Positions 60,003-64,000 of a stretch of DNA of 64,000 bases are shown one piece after another. The stretch is from Ascidia mentula. Lineage: Eukaryota > Chordata > Ascidiacea > Phlebobranchia > Ascidiidae. The DNA lies in NCBI GenBank assembly GCA_947561715.1, contig OX387197.1, positions 10,041,001 through 10,105,000 on the forward strand, given 5' to 3'. Numbering within the stretch: the stretch's first letter is position 1; the number at the start of each line of letters is the position of its first letter. The position numbers and the translations under genes were made by a program. The notes under the pieces were generated by a model that was not told the origin of the DNA, searched no databases, and saw nothing but the letters and a program-made list of their open reading frames with translations.

Positions 60003-63000
60003 ATGAATGTGACATTCACTTCTCTGTATGAAATTCAGACCAGCTCAGTGCCAGCAGGTATACGTGCGTATGTAAATGGTTTTCACCACGCGCTAATAGC
60101 ACATATGGCGATACTGAAAATAAAATAAAATAAAACAGCGTGTTCCATTAGGGTGTTTTGTTTATGTAATGCTAAATTGTTTTCACTTTTTCTGCTTTGG
60201 TTTCTAACCAAACTCCAGGCAACATTATCATGGTCACAACCTACAGCTTGATGGTCTTAAATTGCAACACAACAATTATAATTTTAAATTGAAACACGTG
60301 AACTTAAATACTGTATTTACTCGATTGTAAGCCGCGGCTTATAAACTTTTTTAACCTACCATTTGTGCGGCTTACAATAGAGGACGGCTTATATTCGAGG
60401 GCGGCTTACATTATTTAATGTCATGCCGATATTTTGTCTATGCTGTATGTTTTAATGAAATTTACCATCAACTCCCTCCATCGTACCAATACGTTTCATC
60501 GCACAAGATTGTCTGCGTATCTGACAATTTTAAATGACAGATATGTTGACAATTATTGTTGTAGGGCACCTAAGTTTGGCTTTAACATTTACATGCGGCT
60601 TACATTCGACGGCGGCTTATATTATTTTTTTCATACCGTCGCATGCGGTTTACATTCGAGGGCGGCTTACAATCAAGTAAATACGGTAGTGTTGGTTGTT
60701 TACACGGGAATCGCATTAAAATAAAATACAAATGGGTCAAATTTTGGAATATTATTTATAGAACTTTCTTTACCACATCAAAGAGTCAATGCGCATTGTG
60801 AAAGGGGCTAATGCTGAAATCTCAACGTTTGGTGTTGAAAGCAGACGTTTTTACAATTCACAGAACAAAGGTGTGCTGATTTCTATGTGGCAAAAGAAGT
60901 GATTGTTGAAAATGGATTTCGACAAATAACATCTTCCCAGAAAGAAAACGACCACCAAGGTGGCAACGACACTTTGATAACTGAGTGTTTTCGACAGAAG
61001 GATGGGCTGAGGTCGGTACATCACATTAAAATGTGTTTGGATAATCGTTTAAAATGTAAAGTGATCATAAGACGAGCGCATTACGAAGATTAAGGGCGTA
61101 ATAATCGCAACGGCAGAGAATTCTACCTTACTGAATTCCACATTATTGTTACATATATAGAACGATTGTGATCACGTGCTGCAATAATGGAATGACGCTG
61201 GATCTAAACGAGCAAGCACCTACAGGAAATCCAGAGCAACACAGAGAGGTAACAGAATGTGTCCATATTGTAACTGTTCTACTTTATAACCACGCTTTGT
61301 TCTGTAGTTTGCAAGAAAGCTGCAAGTTGCTTTAAACCGATCGCTGAAAAATTACTCCATAAAAAGGTAAATGAAAGGGTGTTCGCCATTTGGATAATTA
61401 AATCATGCTTGATATAGTTATCTAAATTGACACTTGTTGTTTAAATAAAGAGTGCCACCAATCAAACGGGGAGGTAAAATGTGGCGGTATACAGAACTTG
61501 GCGACGGCCGCATTGCCGAAATTGATGTGGAAGAAGTCTTGTTTGATGAGATGAGTGAATACCAGCAAGTTACAATCGCTAAAACAAGATCCAACAGAAA
61601 CATGTTGCTTCTCAATGGGGTGGAAAGTACGTCCAAAACTCACTCACAAAAACTCACGGTTATGTCTCTTCTCAATTGTTCACATAAACCAAAATTTATT
61701 GCTTTGACAAGAACAAAATGAATGGAAAATGGTGTAAAGTCGCACTGCAAATAACGTGATGTATAGTTGACTAAGAAAAGCAATTATCGTCATTTTCCTC
61801 CCATGCAGATATTTCAGAGAACGATCATTCATACACGTCATCACTGTGCGGACTGGAAAGGGGAATCACCTACAAAGATAAAACCGTTTTAATCTTGGGC
61901 GGCGGAGATGGAGGTTTGTTACAATCTTAACACTCGGTGGCAACAAAGAGTCAAACCTTTAACGTTTGTTTCAGCTGCACTGGAATGTCTTCGAAAGTTG
62001 AGTCCGCGAATGATCACCATGATCGAAATAGATGAAGTGGTGATGAGGGCATGCAGAACACATCTACGATCGTGTTGTGGCGAATCATTGGATCAATACG
62101 AAGGAGACAACTACAAGGTTTTGCAGCAAACTCATTATGTTGGATGTTTTGGCCAAGATTCAATTTATTTTGGTTTGAATGTAATTTTGAACTATGATTT
62201 GAATGTAATTGAGGTATTTAGTATATATTATAAGGCGGCGATTACATCCTCATAATTTAATTGTACTTAAATTCATTATTTTAATTTCTGTAGATAATTG
62301 TGGGAGACTGCTTAAATTACCTAAAACAATACGATTTTGATGGACGCAAGTTTGATTACATCATCAGTGACATCACAGATGTTCCTATCGAAGTTGATGA
62401 CACTATACCCAAACACAACAACAATTCTAAGGTTGAGGACATGAAGTTATCAATCATAGCAATTATTCAGAAAATTACTAATTTTAACATGCAGGTAACG
62501 GAGTCATGGATTTCTGGTGCTGGATGGAAGTTTTTCACCGAAGTTTTCAATCTCAGTTTGAAATTGGTCGATGACGAAGGTCTGATTATGACACACGTAA
62601 TGATTTTTTTAGCTCTGATGTAAATGGTATTCTCACTGAAACCTTCTGCTTGCTAATGACAGGTGACTGCTACCAGCAACGTCAAGGGATTGGGGAGATT
62701 TAAGACCAGCCTGAAGAGTCTTAACGAACAAGTTGATTTCGAAATGTTTGATTCTCACGTGCCTTCCTTCAGTGAAAGGTTTATCACATTGTTACTTGTT
62801 GGTTTTGGGCATAATCATTCAACCCTCAAACTTGTTATAATTCTGCACAAATTATCCCAATTGATTTATTTTGCGCAAAATCTATAACGTGACCTTGATG
62901 CAATTACTCAAACGGCAAAATCACGATAGTCTTGTTTCGGGATTCGACATTTGTTTATTCGATGGGCGACACAGGACAATTTGTATTCATTTGCATTAGC

Positions 63001-63414
63001 GCATGCTAGTGGTTGCTCGACTGAAAAGTTAATTTCAGCCATTGTGGGCATGAGAACCCGAATCAACACCTCGGGATCGAACGAGTGTTAATATCGTACA
63101 AATGGCACGGTCCAAAGAAACCGTATCGAGACGCGTCCCCATGGTAACTTGGGTTTGAATGGCAGTGAGGGAAATCAATTGAGATTATGAGTTGATGGTT
63201 TATACGTTGGCCGATTATTGGCTGATAACAAAAAGTACAGAATTATGGACACGTCAAATTTCAAAGTCAAATGGTTTGGAAATGCTGTTGTGAAGTCATT
63301 TCATCTTCGAGAATAACAATTACAAGCCACAAATAACGAATAATCCTAAAATTTTGTGACAGGTGGATGTTCTGTCACATGAAGAAGCATCAAAACGTTG
63401 ATGAAGCAACATAA
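60003..63414 (+). CDS. SMS: Spermine synthase, tandem copy 3
   Basis: Coding exons: 60003-60057, 60864-61011, 61161-61248, 61308-61366, 61451-61626, 61809-61913, 61975-62117, 62294-62431, 62495-62596, 62663-62778, 63363-63414. Phases close to 393 aa. The exon 2 acceptor was chosen at 60863 because the nearer AG at 60870 breaks frame. Exon 1 (MNVTFTSLYEIQTSS) pairs with copy 2 (MTLTFTSLFEILPAD). The core is intact: VPPIKRGGKMWRYTELGDGR, TVLILGGGDGAALECLRKL, IEIDEVVMRACRTHL and FDYIISDITDVPIE. The tail is FCHMKKHQNVDEAT. Copies 2 and 3 resemble each other more than copy 1 in exons 3, 6 and 9, suggesting they split later. AATAAA at 63711. Confidence 0.92.
60311..60686. mobile_element. TA-duplicating MITE in intron 1 of spermine synthase copy 3
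   Basis: Ends CTGTATTTACTCGATTGTAA and TTACAATCAAGTAAATACGG are inverted repeats with about two mismatches, flanked by TA on both sides. The inside holds several copies of GGCGGCTTA-type motifs. The TA duplication points to a mariner-type or similar TIR transposon rather than hAT. Confidence 0.85.
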
Positions 63415-64000
63415 GGAGCCACAGCAATAGCTCCACACCATTTCTTGTGCATTTGGCAACCACACAATATCGCAATATGCACGAAATGAGATTAGGCTTC
63501 ACTTCTTTTAAATGCAAGAAAACGACGAACTACAATACAACACTCTAATATCGTACGTTTGAATCTAAAAATACAAAACGTTTACTTATTCAGAGTCGGA
63601 TATTGCGGAAATGAGATCTATTAATAATGTCATGACATTGTTCGGCTGTTGTGATGTTCAGCGCCAATAGAAAACCTTTTTCCTTTATTTTCTTGTTTCA
63701 TCGTCTATATAATAAATGGATCATGCCACGTTTGAATGCGCAGGACTGGGTACAAGTGGAATAAGGTTCGCAGATAATTTGCCATAGATCTTTATGTAAT
63801 TCAGTTACAAATTTTTAACTGTTTTTTCTATGCTTGCAAATACATGCGACAATAGTCACTAGATTTGCAGCTGCAGTAAACAGAAGAAAAATATATAAAA
63901 AAAAGTCGAAATGTATGGAATGCTGTAACGGTTTGTTACTCTGCAATTAGTTCGTATACGACAGAGGTGATGATCCTTTGATCTTAACCAGTCGATTGCA
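63415..64000. other. 3' region of spermine synthase copy 3 to window end
   Basis: Holds the 3' untranslated region of copy 3, with AATAAA at 63711-63716. No other gene is visible before the window ends. Confidence 0.5.

Noticed and set aside
60434-60724. 96-codon open frame upstream of spermine synthase copy 3 exon 2
   Set aside because: It lies mostly inside the TA-flanked MITE in intron 1.

Overview
The window looks like chordate, most probably tunicate (Ciona-type), nuclear DNA. It is AT-rich and gene-dense, with many short introns (often 50-500 bp). The host genes have clear vertebrate counterparts and use standard splice signals. The tunicate assignment is inference from this compact style and from the protein resemblances; no species marker was read directly.

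Layout: (1) 1-7977, plus strand: the 3' part of a membrane protein with five DOMON domains in tandem followed by a cytochrome b561 core, a relative of ferric-chelate reductase 1. (2) 9673-15506, minus: RAD23 (UBL-UBA-XPC binding-UBA), with an unexplained 144-codon open segment in one intron. (3) 17519-20275, minus: a kelch-repeat protein with a coiled-coil tail. (4) 20981-21996, minus: V-ATPase proteolipid subunit c'' (ATP6V0B). (5) 22758-26174, minus: a Na-K-Cl cotransporter whose whole 1138-codon reading frame lies in one exon, unlike every other long gene here. (6) 27044-27685, plus: ribosomal protein L38. (7) 28.3-31.2 kb: a 5'-truncated LINE carrying a DNA-transposon MITE, bracketed by an inverted 80-bp repeat. 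(8) 33962-39708, minus: ceramide glucosyltransferase (UGCG) with a 3-kb intron. (9) 42069-48496, plus: an M3 metallopeptidase (thimet oligopeptidase/neurolysin). (10) 49614-63414, plus: three complete spermine synthase genes in tandem, each of eleven coding exons with the same exon phases.

Exon models were built by hand from splice sites and reading phase. In every complete gene the phases close to an open frame of the expected family length: RAD23 366 aa, kelch 578, ATP6V0B 210, RPL38 70, UGCG 398, M3 peptidase 665, spermine synthases 387/393/393.

Mobile DNA consists mainly of non-autonomous elements in introns or gaps. Five hAT-like MITEs have recognisable 8-bp target duplications (three perfect, one 7/8, one 6/8 or better), a sixth has an 8-bp duplication and different ends, and another has a TA duplication. 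There is also a near-perfect foldback repeat with a relative in the RPL38 intron. I saw no complete autonomous element and no provirus.

The most interesting points are the spermine synthase triplication with one exon homogenised between copies, the intronless cotransporter, the symmetric-phase unknown exon-like segment inside RAD23, and the paired-domain growth of the DOMON protein. I did not find a clearly new multi-gene system.
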